Source: CBDUQI01 sp965369325
GTDB lineage: Bacteria > Pseudomonadota > Gammaproteobacteria > Steroidobacterales > JBCBZW01
Assembly: GCA_965369325.1 (NCBI GenBank)
Contig: CBDUQI010000026.1
Coordinates: 1 to 40,396, forward strand
Direction of reading: 5' to 3'
Length of the DNA: 40,396 nt
Shown: one piece after another, positions 24,482 to 33,029 of the stretch
Numbering within the stretch: the first letter of the stretch is position 1
Layout: each line of letters begins with the position of its first letter
Made by a program: the position numbers and the translations under genes
Notes under the pieces: generated by a model
Databases searched by the model: none
Told to the model about the DNA's origin: nothing
What the model saw: only the letters and a program-made list of their open reading frames with translations

Positions 24482-26092
24482 TTATGCAACGCGGCTGTCC
24501 TCTTCCACGCCCAGCGAGCGGCGATACTCCTCGTAAGTACCGGTAAAGTCGCTAACGCCATCCGGGGTGATCTCGATGATGCGTGTCGCCAGGGACGACA
24601 CAAAGTCTCGATCATGGCTGATAAAAATCAGCGTGCCTGGATAATTTTCCAGCGCTAGATTCAGCGCCTCAATGGACTCCATGTCCAGATGGTTGGTGGG
24701 CTCGTCCATCACCATGACGTTCGGTCGCTGCAGGATAAGCTTGGCAAACATCAAGCGGCTTTTCTCGCCGCCTGAGACGGCTTTCACCGACTTGTTGCTG
24801 TCGTCTTTGGAGAACAGCATGCGCCCAAGAGTGCCGCGTAGTAATTGCTCATCGGCATTTTCCGGCTGCCACTGCATAATCCACTCGTACAGGTTGATGT
24901 CCTGCTCGAATTGATCGCTGTTGTCCTGTGCAAAGTAGCCAACGCTCGCGTTCTCCGACCACTTGACCTCGCCGCTGTCCAGCGGGTGTTGCCCGATCAG
25001 GCATCGCGCCAGCGTGGTTTTGCCGATGCCGTTGGGGCCAATGATGGCCACGCGTGAGCCGGCCTCCACCGCCATGTCGAGATTGGTGAACAACGGGCCT
25101 TCATCGAACCCTTTGCTGATCGCGCTCGCCTCGACCGCGATGCGGCGCAGCGGCTTGTCCTGCTCGAAGCGAATGAACGGACTCACCCGGCTTGACGGTT
25201 TGATATCCGTAAGCTGAATTTTCTCCAACTGCCGCGCGCGCGAGGTGGCTTGGCGCGCTTTTGAGGCGTTGGCAGAAAAACGGCTGACAAATGCCTGTAG
25301 CTCGGCCATCTTGGCTTTCTTCTTAGCGTTGTCGGCGTACATGCGCTCGCGGGCTGCGGTGGCCGCGCTCATGTACGCATCGTAGTTACCTGGAAACAGC
25401 TGTAGACGGTTGTAGTCCAGATCAGCCATGTGAGTGCACACGCTGTTCAGAAAATGCCGGTCATGCGAGATAATCACCATGGTAGCGTGGCTGGTGCACA
25501 GAAACTGTTCCAACCAGTAGATGGTGTTGATGTCGAGGTTATTGGTAGGCTCGTCCAGCAGCAGAATGTCCGGATCCGAGAACAGTGCTTGCGCCAGTAA
25601 CACGCGCAGCTTCCAGCCTGGCGCGATCGCGCTCATGGGCCCGTCATGCAACTCCACCGGGATGCCGATGCCCTCCAGCAATTCGCCGGCGCGGGACTCA
25701 GCCGTGTAGCCGTCCATCTCGGCGAACTCCACCTCCAGGTCCGCGACACGCATACCTTCCTCGTCGGTCATCTGCGCTTTCGCGTAGATCGCCTCGCGCT
25801 CCTGCATCACCTTCCACAAATGCTCATGGCCCAGCATGACCGTGTCCAGCACGCGCATCTGCTCGTAGCCAAACTGGTCCTGGCGCAACTGACCAATGCG
25901 AGCATTGGGCATGGTCGAAACGTTGCCCGCGCTTGGTTCCAGCTCGCCCGCCAGGATCTTCATAAAGGTGGATTTGCCCGATCCGTTGGCACCGATCAGC
26001 CCGTAGCGGTTGTGGTTGCCGAACTTGACTGAGACGTTCTCGAAAAGGGGCTTAGCGCCGAACTGGATCGACAAATTTGCGGTAGAAATCAC
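24482..26092 (-). CDS. ybiT: ABC-F family ATPase, YbiT type
   Basis: The 536-residue protein has two ABC ATPase domains and no membrane segment. Walker A sites are GANGSGKST (34-42) and GPNGIGKTT; Walker B sites are ILLLDEPTNNLD and VMVMDEPTNHLD. The first signature is replaced by APGWKLRV as in E. coli YbiT, and the second is VSGGEKSR. The inter-domain linker has FVSRFSANASKARQATSRAR, highly conserved in YbiT. ABC-F proteins act on the ribosomal E site in translation; YbiT's exact role is not settled. The start is GTG at 26092, matching the E. coli N-terminus. Confidence 0.92.
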   Translation of the reverse strand: MISTANLSIQFGAKPLFENVSVKFGNHNRYGLIGANGSGKSTFMKILAGELEPSAGNVSTMPNARIGQLRQDQFGYEQMRVLDTVMLGHEHLWKVMQEREAIYAKAQMTDEEGMRVADLEVEFAEMDGYTAESRAGELLEGIGIPVELHDGPMSAIAPGWKLRVLLAQALFSDPDILLLDEPTNNLDINTIYWLEQFLCTSHATMVIISHDRHFLNSVCTHMADLDYNRLQLFPGNYDAYMSAATAARERMYADNAKKKAKMAELQAFVSRFSANASKARQATSRARQLEKIQLTDIKPSSRVSPFIRFEQDKPLRRIAVEASAISKGFDEGPLFTNLDMAVEAGSRVAIIGPNGIGKTTLARCLIGQHPLDSGEVKWSENASVGYFAQDNSDQFEQDINLYEWIMQWQPENADEQLLRGTLGRMLFSKDDSNKSVKAVSGGEKSRLMFAKLILQRPNVMVMDEPTNHLDMESIEALNLALENYPGTLIFISHDRDFVSSLATRIIEITPDGVSDFTGTYEEYRRSLGVEEDSRVA

Positions 26093-26340
26093 TGTGTTAT
26101 TCCGAGGATTGCGACTTGAAGGTAGTCCGCACTTACCTGAGATCAGCCGGTAAAGGTCTGATTTTTATGTAAGAGATGACCAGATTGCCCAAGGAGGGCG
26201 CGCGGATGATAGCAAATTTGCTGAACGGCCGCATAATAGGTCGCGCTGGTCGCGCCGGGCCTATGCCCAGGCGTGTGATAGCCTGCCGTGCGAGGCGTGC
26301 AGCAGATTGCGCCAGCACACAAATTTAGTAAGGAATGCAG

Positions 26341-27483
26341 ATGGACGCGCGTGAGGGGTTAAGGCTGAGGGCGATGCGTATCGGGCCGCGCCGCCGATGC
26401 CGGAGTACCCGCCGGCGGCGCATCGGGCGAGCATGGTTGCTGTTGCCGGTGGCGCTCGGATGCACGCTGCAAAGTTACGCCGAGGGGTCGCAGGCGGCCG
26501 CCATCACGCCCACGCCAATCACTGTCCAGCCGTGGCAGGAGGCCGTGGTAAGTGTCACCGATCTGGCGCGTAGTGCGCAGTTCTTTCAAGCGATTGGTGG
26601 CTACGAGGTGAAGTGGCAGGGCGAACTCAGCGCCAGCAGCGTCGCGAGTTGGGGCTTGAGTGATGCGGTGCGCGGCGAGGCGATGCTGTTGGGGCCGGCG
26701 GACTATAACTCTGGCCTAGTTCGGCTGGTGCGTTTTGACAACGTGGCACGCAAAGTGCCCACGCGGCCCGGTGCCCGCGCCTGGGATACCGGGTGCTACT
26801 TCAGTTTAATGGTGCGTATGAAGGGCATGACCTCGATATACGAGGATGCTGTTGCGATGGGCTGGTGGACAGAAACACCCATCACCTATCTGCAGTTTGG
26901 TCGGTCCAGATTGAACATCATGATTTTCCGTGGGCCCGATGGTATCCAGGTGCAGGGATACGAGCGCTTGTCGCCGCCGTTGCCGGCCGCCATTCCAACC
27001 TTCGACAGACTGTCGGGCCCGTTTAACATCATGCAGATGGTGCGCGACCGCGATGTCGCCTACCGCTTCTTCACCCAGGTGCTGGGCTTTGATACTTTTT
27101 ATAACGGTGCGCCGACGGTGTCGGAAAAACCGCAGATGATGCCGTTGGGCATACCCGTGAATCTGACGACCAGCGTGCGCTATCGGGCCAGCATCGTGTA
27201 CCCGGTGGCTGCGGAGTTTGGCCGCATGGAAATGATTGAGATCATGGACTTGGACGGGCAGGACTACGCTGCCCGGTGCGATGCGCCCAACCTCGGGATT
27301 CTGGCGGTGCGCTTCCCGGTGGATGCTCTGGATGTCGCGAAACGAACGTTGGTGTCGCGAGGCAGCCCACTTGCCCGCCAACCAATGAGTGTCGATCTCG
27401 CCCCGTACGGCGAGGTGCAGCTGCTCGGCGTCAAAACGCCGGACGGCGCGAACGTGCAGTTATTTGAGCGAGCCCGCCCATGA
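26341..27483 (+). CDS. Exported two-module VOC (glyoxalase-fold) protein
   Basis: The 380-residue protein has an unusually Arg-rich N-terminus (RRRCRSTRRRRIGR) and then a hydrophobic stretch WLLLPVALGCTLQSYA, so it is probably exported; ALGC is only a poor lipobox. Two tandem VOC modules follow: the first near residues 60-200 (VVSVTDLARSAQFFQAIGG), the second near 220-375 (FNIMQMVRDRDVAYRFFTQVLGF). Start 26341 is preferred over 26335 because TAAGGA then has correct spacing. VOC proteins include glyoxalases, epimerases and extradiol dioxygenases; expected metal ligands are not obvious. It precedes the flavin oxidoreductase on the same strand and is related to the VOC genes at 30520 and 37797. 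Confidence 0.78.
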   Translation: MDAREGLRLRAMRIGPRRRCRSTRRRRIGRAWLLLPVALGCTLQSYAEGSQAAAITPTPITVQPWQEAVVSVTDLARSAQFFQAIGGYEVKWQGELSASSVASWGLSDAVRGEAMLLGPADYNSGLVRLVRFDNVARKVPTRPGARAWDTGCYFSLMVRMKGMTSIYEDAVAMGWWTETPITYLQFGRSRLNIMIFRGPDGIQVQGYERLSPPLPAAIPTFDRLSGPFNIMQMVRDRDVAYRFFTQVLGFDTFYNGAPTVSEKPQMMPLGIPVNLTTSVRYRASIVYPVAAEFGRMEMIEIMDLDGQDYAARCDAPNLGILAVRFPVDALDVAKRTLVSRGSPLARQPMSVDLAPYGEVQLLGVKTPDGANVQLFERARP

Positions 27484-27579
27484 TCCCCTTCGCAATGCGT
27501 TTGCGTTAGGATCGGAGAACATTCTTACGCCGCTACGCGAGCAATGCCGGTGCAAAACCGGCGAATCGGAGTATTGACT

Positions 27580-29181
27580 ATGACTGTCTCCAGCGCAGAT
27601 CAAACCCACAGCAGCAATCTTTACGCCGCGTTCGTCGATATCGTGGGTGCTGGGAATGTCAGTACCGATGATGCGCACCGAGACTTGCTCTCGCACGATG
27701 TCTTCTACCGGCCTGATGTCATCGCCGATGTCGTTGTGGCGCCGGCCAGCACCGTGCAACTGGCCGCAGTGATGGGCGCAGCGAGCAAAGCCGGCTGCGA
27801 TGTGCACGTGCGCGGTGGTGGCATGTCCTACACCGATGCGTACACCCCACGGCGCGCCGGGGCGGTGCTGATTGATATGCGCCAGATGAATCGTGTGATC
27901 GAGCTGAACGAGCGAGATATGTACGTCACGGTGGAGGCTGGTTGCACCTGGGCGGATTTATACGAGGCACTCAAAGCCAAAAACCTGCGCACACCGTTTT
28001 GGGGGCCGTTGTCCGGGCTGGTCTCTACCATCGGAGGTGGGCTGTCGCAGAACAATGCGTTTTTTGGCGGCAGCCTCTGGGGGACGGGCAGCGAGAGCGT
28101 CATCAGCCTCAAAGTGGTGCTGGCTGACGGTACGGTGCTGGATACCGGCAGCGCATCAACCCGTGATGGGCGGCCGTTTTATCGGCACTATGGACCGGAC
28201 TTGACGGGGTTGTTTACCGGCGATGCCGGCGCGATGGGGGTCAAGGCCGAAGCCACGTTCCGGTTGATTCGCCAACCGGCCGAAACCGGATTCGCCTCGT
28301 TCGCGTTTGCGAGCCCCGAGGAATCCTCGGCCGCGATGTCGGCGCTTTCGCGTGAAAGTCTGGGTGCTGAGTTGTTCGGCTTCGACCCCGGGCTGACCGC
28401 AATCGCGATGTCCCGCGGCTCCTGGAGTGACAACGTCAAGGCGGTGGGCAGTCTGGCCAAAGCTGAAAAATCCGTGTTGGCCGGCGTTAAACAGGTGGCC
28501 AAAACGGTCGTGGCCGGCAAGTCGATCATGCATCGGGAGCAATACTCACTGCACGTGGTGTGCGACGGCCGCTCACCGGCGGCGATCGAGGCAGACATGG
28601 CGGCCGTGCAGGAGATTGCACAGCGTCATGGCGGCAAAGTCATCGACAACTCCGTCGCTAAAGTCGTTCGTGCCGCACCGTTCGGGCCTGTCGACTCTAT
28701 GGTCGGTCCGCATGGCGAGCGCTGGGTGCCGACGCACGGCATTGTTGCCCATTCTCAAGCGCCCAAGGTATGGCGCGAGATGGTCACGTTGTTCGAGCAG
28801 CATGATGCACAATTGCAGGAGCATTCGGTGCGCTGGGGTATCCTGACGTGCACCATGGCCAGCAACGGCTTCCTGATCGAACCGGTGATGACCTGGCCTG
28901 ACGAGTTGTACCCGATGCATCGTCATTACGTGCGCCAGGAACATCTGGCCGGTCTGCAGAGGTTTGCACCGAATCCGCAGGCGCGCGAGTTTGTTACCGG
29001 CATGCGCCAGAAAGTGGTGGATGTGTTTTCTGCGCACCAGGCGGTGCATTTTCAGATCGGCAAAGCCTACCCCTATCGCGAGTACCGCAAGCCGGCTACC
29101 TGGGCGCTGGTTGAGGCGTTAAAGCGCAGTGTCGATCCGGATGGGCGAATTAACCCAGGGTGCCTGGGGTTGGGCGACTGA
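27580..29181 (+). CDS. FAD-binding oxidoreductase, GlcD/vanillyl-alcohol-oxidase superfamily
   Basis: The 533-residue protein has a PCMH-type FAD domain: VHVRGGGMSYTDAY (about 76-88) and LVSTIGGGLSQNNAFFGG, followed by SLKVVLADGTVLDTGSAS. The C-terminal half is FAD-oxidase-like and ends with RSVDPDGRINPGCLGL, the usual 'D P . G . . N P G' finish of this superfamily. These enzymes oxidise hydroxy acids or phenolic alcohols. No signal peptide is visible, so it is cytosolic. ATG 27580 has CGGAG eight bases upstream; ATG 27544 in frame lacks one and lies in a hairpin. It lies 96 bases after a VOC gene on the same strand and is probably in its operon. Confidence 0.83.
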   Translation: MTVSSADQTHSSNLYAAFVDIVGAGNVSTDDAHRDLLSHDVFYRPDVIADVVVAPASTVQLAAVMGAASKAGCDVHVRGGGMSYTDAYTPRRAGAVLIDMRQMNRVIELNERDMYVTVEAGCTWADLYEALKAKNLRTPFWGPLSGLVSTIGGGLSQNNAFFGGSLWGTGSESVISLKVVLADGTVLDTGSASTRDGRPFYRHYGPDLTGLFTGDAGAMGVKAEATFRLIRQPAETGFASFAFASPEESSAAMSALSRESLGAELFGFDPGLTAIAMSRGSWSDNVKAVGSLAKAEKSVLAGVKQVAKTVVAGKSIMHREQYSLHVVCDGRSPAAIEADMAAVQEIAQRHGGKVIDNSVAKVVRAAPFGPVDSMVGPHGERWVPTHGIVAHSQAPKVWREMVTLFEQHDAQLQEHSVRWGILTCTMASNGFLIEPVMTWPDELYPMHRHYVRQEHLAGLQRFAPNPQAREFVTGMRQKVVDVFSAHQAVHFQIGKAYPYREYRKPATWALVEALKRSVDPDGRINPGCLGLGD

Positions 29182-29228
29182 ACGAGCAACGAGTATTTTC
29201 CATGGGTAGGGTACATTTGGGGTACGAA

Positions 29229-30383
29229 TCAGTACCCGGCGCTGCGCATGGCGTAGGCGCGCTGCGCGTCGGGCTCTACCTGAATGCTGCGTAGCAGCCC
29301 GGCGAAGTGTGCCAGTTGCGTACTGTCAGTGGTGTCGAACATCAGGCCGGCTTTGTGATTGTCTTCCAGCACGGCGTCAATGCCCGGTTTGGTTTGCGCC
29401 TGCCAGCGCTCGAGCGCATCGTTCAGGTTTGCGCCTTCGGTTAACGCGCTCGCCAGCGCGTCCACACACCGTATCGCCACATTCATACCCTGGCTTTGCG
29501 CCGGATGCATGGCATGGCAGGCATCGCCAATCAGCGCGATATTCCCATCAACCCAACGCTCAGCAATACGCCGAGTGGGCGGGTACACGCCGCTGTAACG
29601 TAGCTCGCTGATGGCGAGCGGGGGTGCCAGCGAGGCCAATTGCTCAAGCCACTGTTGCGGCGAACCGGCTCGCCATTCGCGCGTTTGTTCAGTGCTGCTG
29701 CCCGCGCCCAATTTGCACATGCCACCGGTGCGCGGCACCTGCGCGAGAATACCGCTCGGCCCCAGATAGGCGCGCAGGCAGTTGCCCGCCAGCGGCTTCG
29801 CCTCGCGCGCGAACAGCACATTGATTGGTCTTGCGTAGCGTTGGGTGTGGGCCTCAATGTTAGTGAGTTTCATCACCTGCGAATTCTGCCCGTCTGCGCC
29901 AATGAGTACGCGACTGACAACATCGAGCGCGGCGTCGTCTTCTCGCACAACTCGGACCCGCACAGAGCGCTGCCCACGTGCCTGCACGGTCCACCGGCTC
30001 ACCGGCTTGAGCAGGGTAAAGCGTGATGAGCATTGTGCCGCGCGCAGCAGGCAAGCGCTGATGTGCTCGTGATTCAGAAACAAAAAATATGGGCAGGGTA
30101 GATCCAGAGGTGCCACCATCGCCTCCAGCAATACCTCGCCCTGGTGGTCCAGCCAAACGGTGCCTTCGCGCCGTTGCGCGCCGCATGCCTGAATGTCTTC
30201 CAGCACACCCCAGCGGCTCAGCGTCTGCACACTGCGTGGTTGAAGATGATCGCCACGCGCGGTATCCAGCGGCTTGTCACTACGTTCCAGTAACACCACG
30301 CGAATGTCATGTTGGCTCAGCGCCGCGGCGAGTGCGGGGCCGGCAATGCCACCCCCGATGATGAGTACATCGGTTTCAATCAA
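29229..30383 (-). CDS. FAD-dependent monooxygenase (UbiH/p-hydroxybenzoate hydroxylase family)
   Basis: The 384-residue flavoprotein has the three diagnostic motifs: GGGIAGPALAAAL (dinucleotide fold), LIGADGQNSQV (DG motif) and ALIGDACHAMHPAQSQGMN (GD motif). Members insert oxygen into aromatic rings or related substrates using NAD(P)H. The start is TTG at 30383, immediately before the family N-terminus (IETDVLIIGGG), with GGGA close upstream. No ATG or GTG fits. It is convergent with the flavin oxidoreductase and divergent from a VOC lipoprotein gene, so it may share a control region with the latter. Confidence 0.86.
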   Translation of the reverse strand: MIETDVLIIGGGIAGPALAAALSQHDIRVVLLERSDKPLDTARGDHLQPRSVQTLSRWGVLEDIQACGAQRREGTVWLDHQGEVLLEAMVAPLDLPCPYFLFLNHEHISACLLRAAQCSSRFTLLKPVSRWTVQARGQRSVRVRVVREDDAALDVVSRVLIGADGQNSQVMKLTNIEAHTQRYARPINVLFAREAKPLAGNCLRAYLGPSGILAQVPRTGGMCKLGAGSSTEQTREWRAGSPQQWLEQLASLAPPLAISELRYSGVYPPTRRIAERWVDGNIALIGDACHAMHPAQSQGMNVAIRCVDALASALTEGANLNDALERWQAQTKPGIDAVLEDNHKAGLMFDTTDSTQLAHFAGLLRSIQVEPDAQRAYAMRSAGY

Positions 30384-30519
30384 ATTCCCGGCCCGTGCGT
30401 TGCAGTGCGAACAATGTGTGGCGTGCTGTGCACACGGTTGCGTGCATGCAGGCTACGCGCCACGCTACTATACCCGGCACTATCAGTACAGACTGAGCCG
30501 GCCACCAGGATTTACGCGA

Positions 30520-31575
30520 ATGACAACAATGCCCACCATGATGCGAGGCGTTGCTGCGAGTGTCATCACCGCAGCCTCGGTGGCGTTAGCCGGTTGTGTG
30601 ACGAGCAGCAATCGCTCCGATGTCACCACTTACAAGGAGAACAACGCGATGACAACCTGGTCGCACGTCACCGTTGGAGTGGCGGATCTGGATAAGGCAA
30701 CGGCGCTGTGGGTGGACACATTTGGATTTGAAGTGCTGGGCCGCAAGGAGGGCGCGGATGCTTCGCTTGCGCAGCTGTGGTCGTTGTCGGCCGAGGACAT
30801 CGCTCGCCAAGCATTGGTTGGGACGCCCGCCCAGCAGGCCGGTCGGATACATCTGGTGCAGTTCGCTAATCCGCTGCCAGCGGTGCGCGATGGCGCGCAG
30901 GTATTCGATCTGTGTCCGAAGAACCTGGATATCCATGCTCGCGACTTACCCGCTCGGGTGGCCGAGTTGAAAGCTGCCGGTGTGCGTTTCCGCACGGACA
31001 CTTACAGCACGGTAACCGCGCCCAATGGCGTTACCTTCCGCGAGATTCATATGCCAGCCCATGATGACATCAACGTGGTGCTGCTTGAGGTGATTGGTGA
31101 AGACCTGCCCTACACCGAGCGTGGGTACGCGGGTGTGGGTCCGCTCATCAGCATTGTTCCGGACGCTGCGCGCGAAGTCCGTTTTTATCAACAAGTGCTT
31201 GGACTGGAGGCCTTCTCACACAATGTGCTGAAAGGGCCGGAGATCGAGCGCCTGATTGGTCTGCCGCCAGGTGCGGCGCTGGATATCAGTATTCTCGGGC
31301 GTGCTGATGAGCACTTTGGCCAGATTGAGCTGGTTGACTATCAAGGCGTGGAGGGGCGCGATCTTTATCCGCGTGCGGTACCCAAGGCGCGAGGCATTTT
31401 GATGGTGACGTATCAGGTTGCCGAACTGGCCCCGTTAACCACAGCGTTAAACAACGCCGATGTAGAATTTACGCCGTTCGATAACGCACGCACGCTGGCG
31501 GGTGATGGCAACGGCATTGTGTTCTACTCGCCGGCCGGCCTGCGAATCCAGGCACAGAAGGTTTTCGCACCGTAG
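30520..31575 (+). CDS. Two-module VOC lipoprotein with a possible internal cytosolic start
   Basis: From ATG 30520 the 351-residue product has a lipoprotein signal with a canonical lipobox (VALAGC, Cys26). The VOC part begins at residue 44 (MTTWSHVTVGVADLDKATALW) and consists of two modules, about 45-190 and 200-350. Residue 44 is itself an in-frame ATG at 30649 with AAGGAG nine bases upstream, stronger than the site for the first ATG (CAGGA). The gene could thus make both a membrane-anchored and a cytosolic form. His47 fits the first VOC metal ligand; later ligands are less clear. The gene is divergent from the flavin monooxygenase. Confidence 0.8.
   Translation: MTTMPTMMRGVAASVITAASVALAGCVTSSNRSDVTTYKENNAMTTWSHVTVGVADLDKATALWVDTFGFEVLGRKEGADASLAQLWSLSAEDIARQALVGTPAQQAGRIHLVQFANPLPAVRDGAQVFDLCPKNLDIHARDLPARVAELKAAGVRFRTDTYSTVTAPNGVTFREIHMPAHDDINVVLLEVIGEDLPYTERGYAGVGPLISIVPDAAREVRFYQQVLGLEAFSHNVLKGPEIERLIGLPPGAALDISILGRADEHFGQIELVDYQGVEGRDLYPRAVPKARGILMVTYQVAELAPLTTALNNADVEFTPFDNARTLAGDGNGIVFYSPAGLRIQAQKVFAP
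30634..30639 (+). promoter_or_regulatory. Strong internal ribosome binding site in the VOC lipoprotein gene
   Basis: AAGGAG, nine bases ahead of the in-frame ATG at 30649, lies between the lipoprotein signal and the VOC domain. It would start a 308-residue cytosolic form. Confidence 0.5.
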
Positions 31576-31606
31576 CGGCAACGCACTGGCCGTTGTATCG
31601 GCCTGG

Positions 31607-32653
31607 CTAAACCAGTCCGTCGTCGATCAACTTGTTAATCGCCGCGCGTTGTGTGTTTTCGAAATGCGCCCGATCCGGCACCGTGTGCTCGCCGTTGGCA
31701 TCTAGCAAGGTGTTCGCGGGGTATACCGAGCGGCTCGAGTAGGCGTCGGCGAACAATTCCAGTCGCTGCCGGGCCAGCACGTTAGGCATGCCGCTGCGTC
31801 GGCGATAGCGTCGCAGTGCGTCGATATCCAGCTCTGCATTGGCGACCATGCTTTCCCCGGCACTGGCCGACGCCAGTACGCCGCCCTTGAAGTTAACGAT
31901 TTTGGACATGCCGTCGACTGAATTGCCTAGGATGGGTGAGTTGGTAATCCCGCCGCTGTTGGCAGACACCACATACACGATGTTCTCCACCGCGCGCGCG
32001 CGTTTAGCGATGTCTTTGGGCGTCAGCCCATCGCTGCCTACTTCGCTGGTGGAGTGCAGGATAATCTCAGCACCGCGCAATGCATGTGCGCGGCAGATTT
32101 CCGGATACAGAATCTCCTCGGAGGCGCAGCATGCCAGTCGCCCAATCTGTGTATCGGCAACAGGAAAGACATTGTCGATGCCGTAGATGTCCAGGTACTT
32201 GTCCCAAACGTCGTGCGGGGTTGGCGCATACATGGAGATGAGGCGACGATATCTCAGGATCACCTCGCCGTTGGGGTCGATGATAAAGCTGGTCTGAAAA
32301 TACAGGCCATCAAAATGTTCGTCCGTCTCATACGCATTGCCAGAAAGAAACACATCGTTGTCTTGGGCGATCCGGCCTAGCGCCTCGTACTCGCGCCCGT
32401 GCGGTGCGATGGCGCCTTTCTCTGCCCATGCCTGCATCGACTCACCCATTGGGTAGGCGGTAAGAAAATACTCAGGCAGCACCACCAGCTTTGTATCAGG
32501 TCCGACGAAGCGCTTGGCGCCCTGCAGGTAATAGCCCACGCGGTCTATCGTGGTCAATATCTGGGCGCGGGCATCGTCCAGCGAGAGTGAGTTAATGGCG
32601 CGGCAGCCTATTTGCAACGCAATGGCGATGTAATGGGGGCACTGGATGTTCAT
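31607..32653 (-). CDS. Nitrilase-fold (carbon-nitrogen hydrolase) protein with altered catalytic site
   Basis: The 348-residue protein has the alpha-beta-beta-alpha nitrilase layout. VVLPEYFL gives the catalytic Glu61, and GRLACCASEEILYPEICRAHALRGAEIIL gives the nucleophile region (here shortened from the family pattern; Cys175 or Cys176). The usual YRK motif reads RYRRLI (134-139), with Arg at the expected lysine. Family members hydrolyse nitriles, amides or carbamoyl compounds using a Glu-Lys-Cys triad. Activity is therefore uncertain unless another lysine, for example Lys152, takes over. It is last in a five-gene minus-strand operon, nine bases after DUF1330. Confidence 0.8.
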   Translation of the reverse strand: MNIQCPHYIAIALQIGCRAINSLSLDDARAQILTTIDRVGYYLQGAKRFVGPDTKLVVLPEYFLTAYPMGESMQAWAEKGAIAPHGREYEALGRIAQDNDVFLSGNAYETDEHFDGLYFQTSFIIDPNGEVILRYRRLISMYAPTPHDVWDKYLDIYGIDNVFPVADTQIGRLACCASEEILYPEICRAHALRGAEIILHSTSEVGSDGLTPKDIAKRARAVENIVYVVSANSGGITNSPILGNSVDGMSKIVNFKGGVLASASAGESMVANAELDIDALRRYRRRSGMPNVLARQRLELFADAYSSRSVYPANTLLDANGEHTVPDRAHFENTQRAAINKLIDDGLV

Positions 32654-32662
32654 TGCCGATGT

Positions 32663-32956
32663 TTACTCGCTGGTGATTTCGGTGAGGTAGACATGCACCT
32701 GCGCCTTGCCTTCGCGTAACTTGCGCAACACCGCGTACTCATCGGAGTGCCAGAACGCGCGCGCCGCGTCCATCGATGGCCATTCGGAGATAACCAGCGC
32801 ACGCGCATCTTGCTCGCCCTCCAGTTGTTCCAACTCGCCGCGCATCGCACGATAACGCCCGCCGAATTTCTCCACCAACGCGGGTGTGCGTTGTGCATAC
32901 TCGGCAAAGCCCTCCGGGTCTGTGATTGTTGCCTGAATGATCATAAACGCACCCAT
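32663..32956 (-). CDS. DUF1330 protein (dimeric alpha-beta barrel)
   Basis: The 97-residue product has the DUF1330 pattern: MIIQATITDPEGFAEYAQ at the start, GGRYRAMRGE in the middle, and VISEWPSMDAARAFWHSDEY near the end. These are ferredoxin-like dimeric alpha-beta barrel proteins with no settled function, often next to catabolic genes. ATG 32956 has GAGGA seven bases upstream; the ATG twelve codons earlier does not fit the family. It lies between the aldehyde dehydrogenase (73 bases) and the nitrilase-like gene (9 bases). Confidence 0.85.
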   Translation of the reverse strand: MGAFMIIQATITDPEGFAEYAQRTPALVEKFGGRYRAMRGELEQLEGEQDARALVISEWPSMDAARAFWHSDEYAVLRKLREGKAQVHVYLTEITSE

Positions 32957-33029
32957 TGCATCGTCCTCGCGTGTTGTTCTGTTCAATGCCATTCGGCGCA
33001 GTTGAGCGCCTCGCGCATGCCCGCGCCCG

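Noticed and set aside
26133..26318. 61-codon minus-strand frame between ybiT and the VOC gene
   Set aside because: Its composition is arginine/proline-rich, as expected of a chance frame in G+C-rich DNA. There is no ribosome binding site or recognisable similarity, and it overlaps both promoter regions.
26440..26480. Lipobox in the exported VOC protein (VALGC)
   Set aside because: The order A-L-G-C does not fit the usual L-A/S-G/A-C pattern. Export is kept as likely, but lipidation is not claimed.
27541..27580. Sequence resembling the GGTGCAAA-CCGGC part of cobalamin riboswitches
   Set aside because: Only a single hairpin is similar. The downstream CCCCGCAACTGT-type core and the B12 box are missing, and the downstream gene is not a cobalamin gene.
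29220..29237. GGGTAC-N6-GTACCC inverted repeat between the two flavoprotein genes
   Set aside because: The stem is only 6 bp, has no T-run and overlaps a stop codon. It is too weak to call a terminator.
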